A stretch of 64,000 nucleotides of DNA from assembly GCA_965222505.1 (NCBI GenBank), contig OZ244956.1:868001-932000 (forward strand), in the 5' to 3' direction. The notes beneath the pieces are model-generated. The model was not told the origin of the DNA. It ran no database searches and saw nothing but the letters and a program-made list of their open reading frames with translations. The DNA comes from G965222505 sp965222505. Its GTDB lineage: Bacteria; Bacteroidota; Rhodothermia; Rhodothermales; DATKEJ01. Made by a program: the position numbers and the translations under genes. Below are positions 33,321-42,088 of this stretch, piece by piece (position 1 is the stretch's first letter; each line of letters begins with the position of its first letter).

Positions 33321-34931
33321 ATGTCTTTTGCTTTACGCCAAGGCGCATACCTGGCCGGGGTTTTCCTGGTGTTGTGTATGGCGGCCTTCCCAACCCGGCT
33401 CTCGGCGCAAGTTCCCAGACAAATGTCCGTCCAGGGCATCGTGACTGATGCCGCCGGCACCCCGGTTAGTGATGGCTCCTACAACGTTAAGTTTGCCCTT
33501 TTCCCTACACCAACCGCTGGCTCAGCCGTGTGGGTTGAGACCACAAACATATCAACAAGGGACGGCCTCTATAACGCCATCTTGGGGAAAATCAACCCCC
33601 TACCGGGTGCAGCCTTTTACCAAGCACTCTATCTCGAACTCACTTTCAATGGCAGCATCATGATGCCACGCACGCCACTAACAAGTACACCGTACGCCCT
33701 CGGCCTCAACTTACCCTTTGTTGGCACGGCTACAGACGGCAGCGATGCCTTCACCCTCACCAACACGGCCAGCACAGGCAAGGTCGCGCACTTAGAAAAC
33801 CTCAAGCCCAACAACCCCGGTACCGTCTTGCACGTTGAGACCAAAGGCATCGGGTATGGGGGCTATTTCAAAATCAACCAGGGCTTTAACAGCCAGGAGG
33901 CGGTCTATGCCGAGACGAACGGATACGGTGAGGCCGTCTTTGGGCACCATATCGGCCCCTCGGGCCGAGCCGGATATTTCCGCCTGTTTGAAGCCACCGC
34001 CTCCAACGATAGCCCTGCCCTCGAATCCGAAACCAACGGCGGCGGCGAAGCCGTCTATGGACATACCAGCGGCAGTGGACCCGCCGGACGATTCGTCGTC
34101 GAAAACAACAGCAACAGCAGCCCTGCCCTCCAGGGCGAATCCAACAGCAGCGGCATTGCCGTACACGGCCTGAACACCGGAGATGGCGTGGCCGTACTCG
34201 GCAGTTCAGGCAATGGTGAGGCCGTCGAAGGCATCAGCAACGGCAGTGGAAATGCCATACGAGGCATCGCGCTGGATACTGGCTATGCGGGCTTCTTGCA
34301 GATCCTCAATGCCCAGAGCAACAAGGAAGTCTTGCGCCTCCACAACACCGGAGATGGTCCCTTTCTGAACGCACTCGATAGTGAAAACAGCCTGTTTCGG
34401 GTGGAGAATGATGGTCGGGTGCGGGTGTTTCAAAACGGCACGGCTGTCATCACCCTCGACCCTGATTTCGGCGGAGAAGGACGCGTCATCACCGAAGAAC
34501 TGGAAATTACCGGCGGGGCCGACCTCTCCGAACATTTTGCCCTGACCGTACCCGACGTCGAACCCGGCATGGTCGTGACCATCGACCCGGATACGCCGGG
34601 CCACCTCACCCTGAGCCACCAGGCCTATGACCGGAAGGTGGCCGGCATTGTGAGTGGCGCAGGCGGTATCGAAACGGGCCTCGTGATGGGCCAGCGCGGC
34701 TCCGTCGCCGACGGTACCCATCCGGTGGCCCTCACCGGCCGGGTCTATGTCTACGCCGATGCCACCGACCATCCCATTGCCCCCGGCGATCTCCTGACCA
34801 CCTCCCACATCCCCGGTCATGCCATGAAGGTGATGGACTACCCCAAAGCCCAGGGTGCCATCCTCGGCAAAGCCATGACGGGCCTTGAAACCGGACAGGG
34901 GTTGGTGCTCGTTTTGGTTGCGCTGCAATAA
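33321..34931 (+). CDS. Secreted protein A1, fibre-like repeats with conserved C-terminal domain
   Basis: A 536-aa exported protein; signal peptide at residues 1-29 (AGVFLVLCMAAFPTRLSAQ). Region 35-130 (MSVQGIVTDAAGTPVSDGSY to TSTPYALGL) is a beta-domain often found before fibre repeats. The middle (135-370) has GEAVYG/GEAVFG-type Gly-rich repeats like phage tail fibres. The last 165 aa are shared almost block for block with A2 at 50818: ADLSEHF, VEPGMVVTIDP, YDRKVAGIVSGAGGIETGLV, GRVYVYADATDHPIAPGDLL, PGHAMKV, GAILGKAMTGLETGQGLVLV. This resembles the C-terminal intramolecular-chaperone/G2-type domains of tail proteins, so trimerisation or self-processing is possible. B1 follows. Confidence 0.85.
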   Translation: MSFALRQGAYLAGVFLVLCMAAFPTRLSAQVPRQMSVQGIVTDAAGTPVSDGSYNVKFALFPTPTAGSAVWVETTNISTRDGLYNAILGKINPLPGAAFYQALYLELTFNGSIMMPRTPLTSTPYALGLNLPFVGTATDGSDAFTLTNTASTGKVAHLENLKPNNPGTVLHVETKGIGYGGYFKINQGFNSQEAVYAETNGYGEAVFGHHIGPSGRAGYFRLFEATASNDSPALESETNGGGEAVYGHTSGSGPAGRFVVENNSNSSPALQGESNSSGIAVHGLNTGDGVAVLGSSGNGEAVEGISNGSGNAIRGIALDTGYAGFLQILNAQSNKEVLRLHNTGDGPFLNALDSENSLFRVENDGRVRVFQNGTAVITLDPDFGGEGRVITEELEITGGADLSEHFALTVPDVEPGMVVTIDPDTPGHLTLSHQAYDRKVAGIVSGAGGIETGLVMGQRGSVADGTHPVALTGRVYVYADATDHPIAPGDLLTTSHIPGHAMKVMDYPKAQGAILGKAMTGLETGQGLVLVLVALQ

Positions 34932-35000
34932 AATCGTCGTCGATCCATACTGACCATAGGTTTAATGTTGGAATCAACCCTCAATGTCAAAAACACCTCA

Positions 35001-35184
35001 ACGTTGAAGGGCCGGCACAAGGCCAGCTCCGCCTGGATGAGACCTTCTCAATGGGCACACCCCGGGCGATCACAAGGATCGCCCCGCAACACTTAACCTT
35101 GTTACCCCCCTTGAGGCCTTTCTCTCTGTTCAACCTCGATATCGCCCCTGGCCTATCGTAACCTACAACCTCTTCTTAAAATCC
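35001..35184 (+). promoter_or_regulatory. Conserved leader L1 upstream of B1
   Basis: About 184 bp ending at the B1 ATG. It is nearly identical to 52411-52598 before B2: three substitutions and one 4-bp indel by eye. It starts with ACGTTGAAGGGCC, contains a REP-like palindrome GGGCGATC-ACAAG-GATCGCCC (35064-35084), and continues to TCTTCTTAAAATCC immediately before ATG. It probably carries the promoter and 5' UTR of the B genes; no standard promoter boxes can be picked with confidence. Confidence 0.6.
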
Positions 35185-36978
35185 ATGCGCTCTGCTTTTC
35201 TTTTCTTGGCCCTCTTCCTGATCGGCTTGCCGATGATGGCCCCGGCCCAATCCATACAGGGGCGTACCGTGCGTCTCTCCCTCCCGGCCCAAACGCCCAT
35301 CCCGAACCAGGGCATATACGATGTGCCCCCTGAACTCGGCAACCCGGCGGCGCAAAAACGGACCACCCAGGCCACCCACTTGAGCCGAGATATCCCAATC
35401 CGGCCCGGCTCCAACCCGGAAACCCTGCCTCCCCTGAACCCGCCGACCGATGCGCCTTCGTCTTTTGCCCCCGGCGATTTCAACACGTTTCGGCAAACGA
35501 CCCTTTCCCCACCGAGCACCTCCAGCATCAACGAACCGAGCTTAGGCGTGAACGGGCGTGTGGTGTTCTATTCCGGCAACTGGTTTGCCGGATTTTCCGG
35601 GGATGGCGGACAGACGTTCTCTTACCTCAACCCCACCGACAATTTCCCTGCCGACGGCATACCGGACATGCCCCCCAACGCCGGAGGGTTTTGCTGTGAT
35701 CAGGTGGTCTACTACGAGCCCACCCGCGGACTGATGATCTGGCTCCTGCAATACAACCGCACCGGCAACAGTTCGTCGGATACCAATATCCAACGGATCG
35801 CGATTGCCAACAGCCAGGCCGATGTACTCAACAACAACTGGTATTGGTATGATTTTACGCCCGGCGACCTCGGCCTGCCTGCAACCGACTGGTGGCTCGA
35901 CTTTCCCGACCTGGCCGTGAGCAATAACTTCCTGTACTTCACCAGCAATGCTTTCAAAATTACCGGTACCCAGAGTACGGCGGCATCGGTGGTGGTCCGG
36001 CTCTCGCTGGATCAACTGGCTGCTGGAGGATCTATTACGGGCACCGCCTGGAACCTCGCGGCCAATGTGCCTCGCCCCGCACATGGCTCCGCCTTTCGTA
36101 TGTATTTTGCAGTCCACCTGGATAATGAGGAGTTGTGGGTTTACCACGTCAGCGAAAGCTCGAACACGATGGAACAGGAATCCATTGACCATGCCGCCTA
36201 TAACCCCGGCACCCGAGGCAATATGAGTGCGCCCGGACCGGACGGCAATGATTTTGCCCTACGGGCGGACAGTCGGGTCCTCGGTGGGTGGAAAACCGGC
36301 AACGAAATTGGCTTTGCCTGGCACGCCCAACAAGGGGGGAGCTTCCCATATCCCTACGTCCGCTTTATCCGCATCAACCGAACCAATTGGGATGTGATAC
36401 AGGAGGTCGATGTCTGGAATCCCGGTTTTGCCTGGATGTACCCGTCGGTGCACGTCAATGACCGGGGCCACCTCGGGGGCATGATGGCCTTCGGGGGCGG
36501 CAGTAACCATGCCAATGCCGCAGCATGGATCGTGGATGATTTCAGCAGCCCGGCCTTTCCCAACATCACCGGCATGGAAGTGCTTACGGTTACCCAGGGC
36601 ACCAACGGCCCCGCAGACGATGAATGGGGGGATTACCTCACCACCCGCCGGATGGTCCCTTACGGCAACACATGGGCCGGGTCTGGTTTCATGCAATCCG
36701 GCGGCTCCGCCGACGGAAACGCGACACCCCGCTATATCTGGTTCGGACGCGAGCGGGACATGCCCCCCTCCTCCCACATCATCCACGTCGACCTGACCAA
36801 CAGTACCGGCTACGAAGATGGTTCACAGGCCCATCCCTACAACACCGTAAACGAAGGAAACATTGCGCTCCAGCCACTCGACCTCCTGCTCGTTCAGTCT
36901 GCCACCTATAACGAAAACGTGGTTTTCCGGACCCAGGCTGAAGTGCGCGGTTCGGGCGGGGCGGTTATTATTCGGTGA
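35185..36978 (+). CDS. Secreted propeller-type protein B1
   Basis: A 597-aa exported protein; signal peptide at residues 1-22 (FLFLALFLIGLPMMAPAQ). A Pro-rich stretch (about 45-100) follows, then a sialidase/BNR-like beta-propeller region (100-530): SINEPSLGVNGRVVFYSGNW, AGFSGDGGQTFSYLNPTDN with an Asp-box-like SxDGGxTF, and further blades (WLDFPDLAVSNNFLYFTSN, YPSVHVNDRGHLGGMMAFGG). The last 60 aa (DGSQAHPYNTVNEG to GSGGAVIIR) look like the first turn of a beta-helix (DUF1565-like) that stops short. The same short ending is found in B2. Enzymatic residues of sialidases are not evident; a surface or structural role is more likely. Confidence 0.82.
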   Translation: MRSAFLFLALFLIGLPMMAPAQSIQGRTVRLSLPAQTPIPNQGIYDVPPELGNPAAQKRTTQATHLSRDIPIRPGSNPETLPPLNPPTDAPSSFAPGDFNTFRQTTLSPPSTSSINEPSLGVNGRVVFYSGNWFAGFSGDGGQTFSYLNPTDNFPADGIPDMPPNAGGFCCDQVVYYEPTRGLMIWLLQYNRTGNSSSDTNIQRIAIANSQADVLNNNWYWYDFTPGDLGLPATDWWLDFPDLAVSNNFLYFTSNAFKITGTQSTAASVVVRLSLDQLAAGGSITGTAWNLAANVPRPAHGSAFRMYFAVHLDNEELWVYHVSESSNTMEQESIDHAAYNPGTRGNMSAPGPDGNDFALRADSRVLGGWKTGNEIGFAWHAQQGGSFPYPYVRFIRINRTNWDVIQEVDVWNPGFAWMYPSVHVNDRGHLGGMMAFGGGSNHANAAAWIVDDFSSPAFPNITGMEVLTVTQGTNGPADDEWGDYLTTRRMVPYGNTWAGSGFMQSGGSADGNATPRYIWFGRERDMPPSSHIIHVDLTNSTGYEDGSQAHPYNTVNEGNIALQPLDLLLVQSATYNENVVFRTQAEVRGSGGAVIIR

Positions 36979-36989
36979 GCGCTTGCGGG

Positions 36990-37006
36990 TTAGTTGTACG
37001 CTCGCG
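36990..37006. repeat. GTACGC repeat unit
   Basis: TTAGTTGTACGCTCGCG, related to the units in 50480-50720. It lies in the 93-bp gap between the convergent B1 and Fe-S protein genes. Confidence 0.45.
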
Positions 37007-37071
37007 GTTCAGGCTTTGAGACCACATTACGGAATACTATTTTTGGCCGCTCGCTGGTGGTTGGTGGGGCG

Positions 37072-38412
37072 CTAATCTGCGCTGATCATCAGCGGCTTCG
37101 GCTCGTTAAACCGCGCCTGTCCCGTGGGGCCATTTTCCAGACTGAGAACGCCACGGGGGCACACGGCCGAACAAATGCCACAGCCGACGCAGGAGGCCCG
37201 CACGATGTTCTGGCCGCGCTGGGCGTACCACCGTACGTCGATGCCCATTTCACAGTAGGTGGAGCAGTTGCCGCAGGAAATGCACTGTCCGCCGTTGGTC
37301 GTGATGCGGAACCGGGAGAAGAACTTCTGCTGCAACCCCAGAATGGCCGCCATCGGACAGCCGAACCGGCACCACACCCGTGAACCCATCAGCGGATAAA
37401 ATCCGACACCAATGACCCCAGAAAATACCGAGCCGATCAGGAAGCCGTAGGTCTTGGAATAGGTGCCGGACCACGTGCCGAGCAACGCCCCGTTTTGCGC
37501 AGAATTGATCCAGAGCAAAGCCGTCAAGATCACGATCCACACCAGGATACTGTAAATCATCCAGCGCTCAACCTTCCAGGCTTTCAGGGATTTATCCGAC
37601 ATCTGCCGGAACGGGTCTCCGGCGGTTTCGGCGAGGCCCCCGCAACCACAGACCCACGAACAATACCAACGCTTGCCGAAGAAGTACGTCAGGATGGGCG
37701 TGGCGAGGAACGTCATGATTGCGCCCCAGAATACCATAAACACGCCTACGGATGCACCGGAACGGGTCAGGTAACTGACGGTGCCAGGGAACAGATAATC
37801 ATACTTGAGAGGCCAGAAGTAATGAAAATAAAACTCCGGCTGTTGGAAAAGTTGGAGTAGCCCCGGAATGATAAACGCGAACGCCGTCTGGAAAAACATT
37901 ACCGATAGCGTCCGGATGACCTGGTATTTATTGTGCCGGTATTTCATGATGGCCCGGATGCCCATGACCAGCACGGCAAAGGTGTAAAAGGTGCCGTACA
38001 AAAACCATTGATCGGCGGGCTTGCCGCGCAGCGTCCAACTCAGCGGATCCGTGACGGCGACCATCTTCGTGAGCGACGAGGGGAACCAGTACAACAGCAC
38101 ATAAAACCCGGTAATGACAATCCCCAGAATCCATCCGATGGAGCCCCGTGTAGTGGTCGGTGACATTTTCAGGCCGTTGTTCTTGATCCCGGCTGGAGCG
38201 GTCATGTACGTTTGCCGGAAATAGAGCAAAGCCCCAAGGCCCCCCACACCAAAAGCCAGCGGAAAGAGCACCAGCGAATACTGTGGCCCAGCCCCGGCCC
38301 ACCCGACGAGCAAGGCCAACACCCCCACGCCCACCAGACCCAGGCCCAATTTCTGCCGTGAATCAAGATGTGTCGTCGGAGCCGTAAGCTGAAAACTTGG
38401 AGAGGTCTGCAT
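37072..38412 (-). CDS. Polytopic membrane 4Fe-4S protein, NapH/NosR-like
   Basis: A 446-aa inner-membrane electron-transfer protein. About eight hydrophobic segments are seen (from LGLGLVGVGVLALLVGWAGA through IGSVFSGVIGVGFYPLM). Two NapH/NosR-type cysteine pairs sit at membrane edges: KRWYCSWVCGCGG and RVWCRFGCPMA. The C-terminal bi-cluster ferredoxin domain has CISCGNCSTYCEMGI and CVGCGICSAVCPRG. Such proteins pass electrons across or along the membrane to periplasmic reductases. It follows the FAD oxidoreductase gene by 53 bp on the same strand, so the two probably form one electron path from NAD(P)H. The terminal acceptor is not encoded nearby. Confidence 0.9.
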   Translation of the reverse strand: MQTSPSFQLTAPTTHLDSRQKLGLGLVGVGVLALLVGWAGAGPQYSLVLFPLAFGVGGLGALLYFRQTYMTAPAGIKNNGLKMSPTTTRGSIGWILGIVITGFYVLLYWFPSSLTKMVAVTDPLSWTLRGKPADQWFLYGTFYTFAVLVMGIRAIMKYRHNKYQVIRTLSVMFFQTAFAFIIPGLLQLFQQPEFYFHYFWPLKYDYLFPGTVSYLTRSGASVGVFMVFWGAIMTFLATPILTYFFGKRWYCSWVCGCGGLAETAGDPFRQMSDKSLKAWKVERWMIYSILVWIVILTALLWINSAQNGALLGTWSGTYSKTYGFLIGSVFSGVIGVGFYPLMGSRVWCRFGCPMAAILGLQQKFFSRFRITTNGGQCISCGNCSTYCEMGIDVRWYAQRGQNIVRASCVGCGICSAVCPRGVLSLENGPTGQARFNEPKPLMISAD

Positions 38413-38465
38413 GTCTTTATTTCGTCCTGCGTAATTTGGATGATCTCATTTTTTCACATCGCACG

Positions 38466-39809
38466 TCACCCCGTTCTGCGCGCGTACCACTTCCATATTC
38501 CCCGCTTGCGTGCGAGCTTAAGGTTGGTCCCTGCTTGCCGGTTGTATTGCGCCACCACGTCGGCCTCGTACTGTTTGTAGAATTCCGGGTCGAAGTTGGC
38601 TGCGCCGAGGTCACGGAGCACTTCTTCAATGTGGGCTTCCTTTTCAATCCAGGCTTCGCACACGTTTTGCCGATACCGAATGCCCATCACATTGAAGCCC
38701 ACGACTACCCCATCGGCCTTGCGATAATTGATGCGGATGGCGTGTGCACCGTCTTCATGTTCCCAGTACAGGGTGGCTTCATCGTCGGGTTGTTTGGCCT
38801 TGATGTCCCCGTAGGTCTGATACTCCAGGTCGTAAAATTTGGCGGAGTTGAAGAATACGCCGGGGGCGTAGGCGGTGCGATTTCCACAGATGGTATAGGC
38901 CACGGTTTCGCCATGCATCCGGCCGGTATACCAGAGTTGTTCAATCGCCCGCCGCCCTGGCAACGCCTCCCGAAACTCGGCACAATCGCCGATGGCATAC
39001 ACGTCCGGGATGTTCGTCTCGAAATAAGGGTTGACCAGAATACCCCGGTTGGTCTCGATGTTGGAATCCTTGACCACCTTGATGTTGGGATGTACGCCGG
39101 TGGTCAACCCCACAAACTGACACGGCACCTCATCCCCTTCACTCGTAATCACAGCGCGTACCCGACCGTTTTCGTCCGGCAAAATTTCCCTCAGTTCGGT
39201 GCTGAGCCGAAGGTTGATGCCGTTGGCCCGGATCTGCCGGTTAACCATCTCTGCCTCTTCACGCGGAAAAATGTGCTGCATGTAATTTTTCTCCCGCACC
39301 AGAAAGGTCACATCGATGTGCCGACTGTGCAACATCTCCGACATTTCCACACCAATAAGCCCGCCTCCTACTACGGCGGCCTGCTTCACCCCTTTGGTGT
39401 TGCGTTCCATCTCGTCCAGATCCGGCTTCGTGACCAACCCCTGTACGCCGTGCAGGTCTTGCCCCGGCCAGTTGAACAGGTTATACGCCGAACCCACGCC
39501 CAGTACAAGCACATCGTAGCCCATCGTTTGCCCGCTGCTCAGGTGCAGGGTTTTGGCATCCGTATTGATGTGATGCACGTACCCATGCACGAGGTCAATT
39601 CGGTTTTTTGACCAAAACCACGGTTCGTAGGGTTGCGTGTCTTCGAAGGTCATGTGGCCCATGTAGATGTACATGAGCGCCGTGCGGGAAAAGAAATATT
39701 CGGTCTCCGCCGAGATCACGGTAATGCGGTAATCACGCCGCATCTTGCGGATGTACCGCGCCGCCGTAATCCCCGAGATGCCGTTGCCGATAATGGCGAC
39801 GTGCTTCAT
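38466..39809 (-). CDS. NAD(P)/FAD-dependent oxidoreductase
   Basis: A 447-aa pyridine-nucleotide disulfide-oxidoreductase-fold flavoprotein. The FAD dinucleotide motif is IIGNGISGITAARYIRK at the N-terminus. The NAD(P)H motif is AAVVGGGLIGVEMSEMLHSR (about residues 145-165). VYAIGDCAEFREALPGRR is the conserved second FAD block ending in GD. The C-terminal region (300-447) is longer than in rubredoxin reductases and may dock its partner. No CxxC redox pair is seen, so it is of the ferredoxin/nitrite-reductase-NADH type. It lies directly upstream of the membrane Fe-S protein gene (53 bp) in what looks like a two-gene operon. Confidence 0.9.
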   Translation of the reverse strand: MKHVAIIGNGISGITAARYIRKMRRDYRITVISAETEYFFSRTALMYIYMGHMTFEDTQPYEPWFWSKNRIDLVHGYVHHINTDAKTLHLSSGQTMGYDVLVLGVGSAYNLFNWPGQDLHGVQGLVTKPDLDEMERNTKGVKQAAVVGGGLIGVEMSEMLHSRHIDVTFLVREKNYMQHIFPREEAEMVNRQIRANGINLRLSTELREILPDENGRVRAVITSEGDEVPCQFVGLTTGVHPNIKVVKDSNIETNRGILVNPYFETNIPDVYAIGDCAEFREALPGRRAIEQLWYTGRMHGETVAYTICGNRTAYAPGVFFNSAKFYDLEYQTYGDIKAKQPDDEATLYWEHEDGAHAIRINYRKADGVVVGFNVMGIRYRQNVCEAWIEKEAHIEEVLRDLGAANFDPEFYKQYEADVVAQYNRQAGTNLKLARKRGIWKWYARRTG

Positions 39810-39901
39810 GAAAAGTGCCGGGTACGTTGAGGGTAAAGGAAGGCCAGGATCAGCCGTTGGTTAATAACGAACACCTAGCGTTACACATCAAGCACTTTTT
39901 G

Positions 39902-39946
39902 GTGCGGCGTGCGACTCCACATTAAAACCTGAGTCGCACGCCGCAC
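39902..39946 (-). terminator. Strong hairpin after the LEA14-like gene
   Basis: Perfect 16-bp arms GTGCGGCGTGCGACTC (39902-39917) and GAGTCGCACGCCGCAC (39931-39946) with a 13-nt loop, starting in the stop codon. The flank lacks a T-run on the coding strand, so termination is probable but not classical. Confidence 0.55.
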
Positions 39947-40551
39947 TACCCTACCGTTTTACTGATGATGTTAATCCGGCCGGGATACCGGATGGGGCCG
40001 ATGGGGGTGTTGATGGTTGGAGAGGCCGAGAGACTGATCTTTTGGGGGCTGCCGCCTTTACCGGAGACGGCGAGGGCCAGATCGACGAGATCGCGGGCGT
40101 TGGTACCGAAGAACTGGATCAGGTCCAACTGCATGGTGATGGGGATGTCGACGGGACTACCAGGGGGCAGGAGCACTTCATCGTTAAACACGCCGCTGAT
40201 GGTTTCCTGGTCGTTGAGGAAAAGCGTCCAGTCCATTTGCACCAGACGGGCCTGGGTACTGTTGGAGGCGGGGTTTTCACCCGTCAGGTGCAGGGTGAAG
40301 TTCATCGGCAGTTCCTTGTTGCGCACGGCATTGGCGACCTTCAGGATGTCCAGCGGGTTGAGGTCGTCGTAGTCGCGGACGTTGTCGAGCGAAACACCGG
40401 CCACCGTGGCCTGGGCAACGCGGTCAATGGCAAAATCTACTTTGGAGAGGGCCGTCAATTCGGCCAGGGCGGCACATCGAAGTTGAAAGAAACTTAGCGA
40501 GAGGACCAGAACCCCGTACAGGTACGGGCGTAGAGCGGGGGACGAAAACAT
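39946..40551 (-). CDS. LEA14-like (LEA type 2) exported protein
   Basis: A 201-aa protein. ATG 40551 (MFSSPALRPYLYGVLVLSLS) gives a signal-like N-terminus with FFQLRC; the upstream in-frame extension would overlap the divergent methyltransferase. The mature part matches the LEA type 2 / WHy beta-sandwich: VDFAIDRVAQATVAGVSLDN, MNFTLHLTGENPASNST and VQMDWTLFLNDQETISGVFN. The motif of an inner strand followed by a 'relative difference' strand is typical. These proteins are linked to desiccation or membrane stress, though bacterial roles are poorly tested. It is divergent from the TrmH-type gene with 21 bp between starts, so their promoters must overlap. Confidence 0.78.
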   Translation of the reverse strand: MFSSPALRPYLYGVLVLSLSFFQLRCAALAELTALSKVDFAIDRVAQATVAGVSLDNVRDYDDLNPLDILKVANAVRNKELPMNFTLHLTGENPASNSTQARLVQMDWTLFLNDQETISGVFNDEVLLPPGSPVDIPITMQLDLIQFFGTNARDLVDLALAVSGKGGSPQKISLSASPTINTPIGPIRYPGRINIISKTVG

Positions 40552-40572
40552 GAGTACACGGGTTAAACCGGC

Positions 40573-41103
40573 ATGAGAAAACTCAGGCACGAAGAAATTC
40601 CAAGAAAAGCACCGGCTGCCTCGGCCCATGCGGCCCGGCACCCGATTACGGTGGTTGCCGATAACATACGCTCCTTACACAACGTTGGTTCAATCTTCCG
40701 CACCTCGGACGCCGCCTGGATCGAACGCCTGTTCCTGACCGGCTTCACCGGTACCCCGGACAACCACGCCCTCCACCGCACCGCCCTGGGTGCACAGGAC
40801 ACCGTCCCCTGGACCTACACCGAAGACCCGCTACCTGTCCTCCAGGCCCTCCGCGCCGATGGATACACCCTCGCTACCCTGGAAATCACGGACACCCCCA
40901 CACACCTCCCCGACCTGAAACCCCACCATTTCCCCCTCTGCCTGATCCTGGGCAATGAACTCCACGGTGTTCGGGATGCCCTCATCAATGAAGCCGACCT
41001 CGCCCTGGAAATCCCGCAATACGGCACCAAACAATCCATGAACGTCTCAGTGGCCTATGGCGTGGCCGTGATGGGACTCGTGGAACGGTTTCGGAGCTTC
41101 TGA
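40573..41103 (+). CDS. TrmH/SpoU-family RNA 2'-O-methyltransferase
   Basis: A 176-aa SPOUT (alpha/beta-knot) enzyme that would methylate a ribose 2'-OH in tRNA or rRNA with S-adenosylmethionine. Three family motifs are present: motif 1 DNIRSLHNVGSIFRTSDA with the catalytic-type Arg, motif 2 LCLILGNELHGVRDALI and motif 3 IPQYGTKQSMNVSVAYGVAV. The motif order and deep knot residues are intact. It lacks the N-terminal ribosomal L30-like domain of RlmB and the long C-terminal helix of TrmH, so the exact RNA target cannot be named. Its start is 21 bp from the divergent LEA14-like gene. Confidence 0.93.
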   Translation: MRKLRHEEIPRKAPAASAHAARHPITVVADNIRSLHNVGSIFRTSDAAWIERLFLTGFTGTPDNHALHRTALGAQDTVPWTYTEDPLPVLQALRADGYTLATLEITDTPTHLPDLKPHHFPLCLILGNELHGVRDALINEADLALEIPQYGTKQSMNVSVAYGVAVMGLVERFRSF

Positions 41104-41329
41104 TGCCCGTGGTGTCCGCTTGAGGCCCGGTCATGCGCGTGTTATGATAATGTCCTGTACGGGAGTGCAACGCAGGACAATTATGATGAGTAGTGGATAT
41201 TGAACACGGGTTATTGGATATTATGCGCGGATGAATGTGATTGCCAGAATAATGAACCAATGCCCAATCATCAATCAACAATAACCAACAGAGACCATGC
41301 TTCCTTCGATCCACCAGCGTAGTTCAGTC

Positions 41330-42088
41330 ATGCGCCTGGGCACACGCCTCCTGCCGATCCTCTTCCTCGGCCTTATGCTCTCCCCATCCACAACCCAGGC
41401 CCAGCATAATCCGGTTCCCTCCGGCCTCCGCGCAAGTGCGTTCGGCGGCTGGTGCTACAGCCCCGATGGCAGCGACAACACCTGCCCGATCTTTGCAGCA
41501 AGCCTTGAATACTATGTTGCACGCAATGCCGATGATGGGGGCAACAAACTCAACCAGGGTCGTGCCCTGTACAGCGTGCAAACCCCACGCCCCATGCGTC
41601 GCCGTGCCGCCAGCCCTGCTGCTGTGGGTATCAAGGGCACCTATGTAAATGCCGCCACTGACAAGTGGCCTCCGCCTCCGCCGGGTGGTGGCCTTGCCTT
41701 CGCCAAATCCGGCATACAAGCCGATGAGGAACTCAAGCACGGAGGCACGCAGGTGTTCCTGGGCGAGGTTGCTATAGCCTTCCCCATTAAATCCAAGTTT
41801 GCCCTTGAGCCCTTCGTCGGTGGAGGGATCGCCAAAATCAAGCGGGAAACCGGGGAAATCGATCAGCCTACCTTCCTGGAAGACTTTGATGCCAAGGTCT
41901 TTGCCTTTGGCCTTACCTTTTCAGTCCCCGTTGGCCGATCGTTCGACTTCCAGACCCAGTATCGCATTTTGGCGTTTTTTCCTGAAGATGACCTGACCTA
42001 TGTGATGCCAGACGGATCAACCCGTGCACTAACGGACAAAAACATCTTTACCCACAACGCCCTCCTGGGACTGGGTTGGCGCTTTTAA
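41330..42088 (+). CDS. Outer-membrane beta-barrel-type protein
   Basis: A 252-aa exported protein from ATG 41330 (MRLGTRLLPILFLGLMLSPS, signal to TTQAQ); an earlier in-frame ATG at 41297 adds 11 residues. The mature protein has alternating strands typical of eight-stranded OmpA/OmpX-like barrels: VFLGEVAIAFPIKSKFALEP, FVGGGIAKIKRET, FAFGLTFSVPVGRSFDFQTQ and HNALLGLGWRF, with a terminal Phe as recognised by BamA. A Pro/Gly loop (PPPPPGGG) and an Arg-rich segment (RPMRRRAASP) lie in an extracellular-type loop. Its stop codon overlaps the convergent kinase gene by 4 bp. Confidence 0.8.
   Translation: MRLGTRLLPILFLGLMLSPSTTQAQHNPVPSGLRASAFGGWCYSPDGSDNTCPIFAASLEYYVARNADDGGNKLNQGRALYSVQTPRPMRRRAASPAAVGIKGTYVNAATDKWPPPPPGGGLAFAKSGIQADEELKHGGTQVFLGEVAIAFPIKSKFALEPFVGGGIAKIKRETGEIDQPTFLEDFDAKVFAFGLTFSVPVGRSFDFQTQYRILAFFPEDDLTYVMPDGSTRALTDKNIFTHNALLGLGWRF

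Noticed and set aside
33321..34931. A1 and A2 as phage tail fibres
   Set aside because: Fibre-like repeats are present, but both have signal peptides and no phage genes lie nearby.
39902..39946. Classic intrinsic terminator
   Set aside because: The stem is perfect but the required T-run is absent on the transcribed side, so only a likely terminator is recorded.
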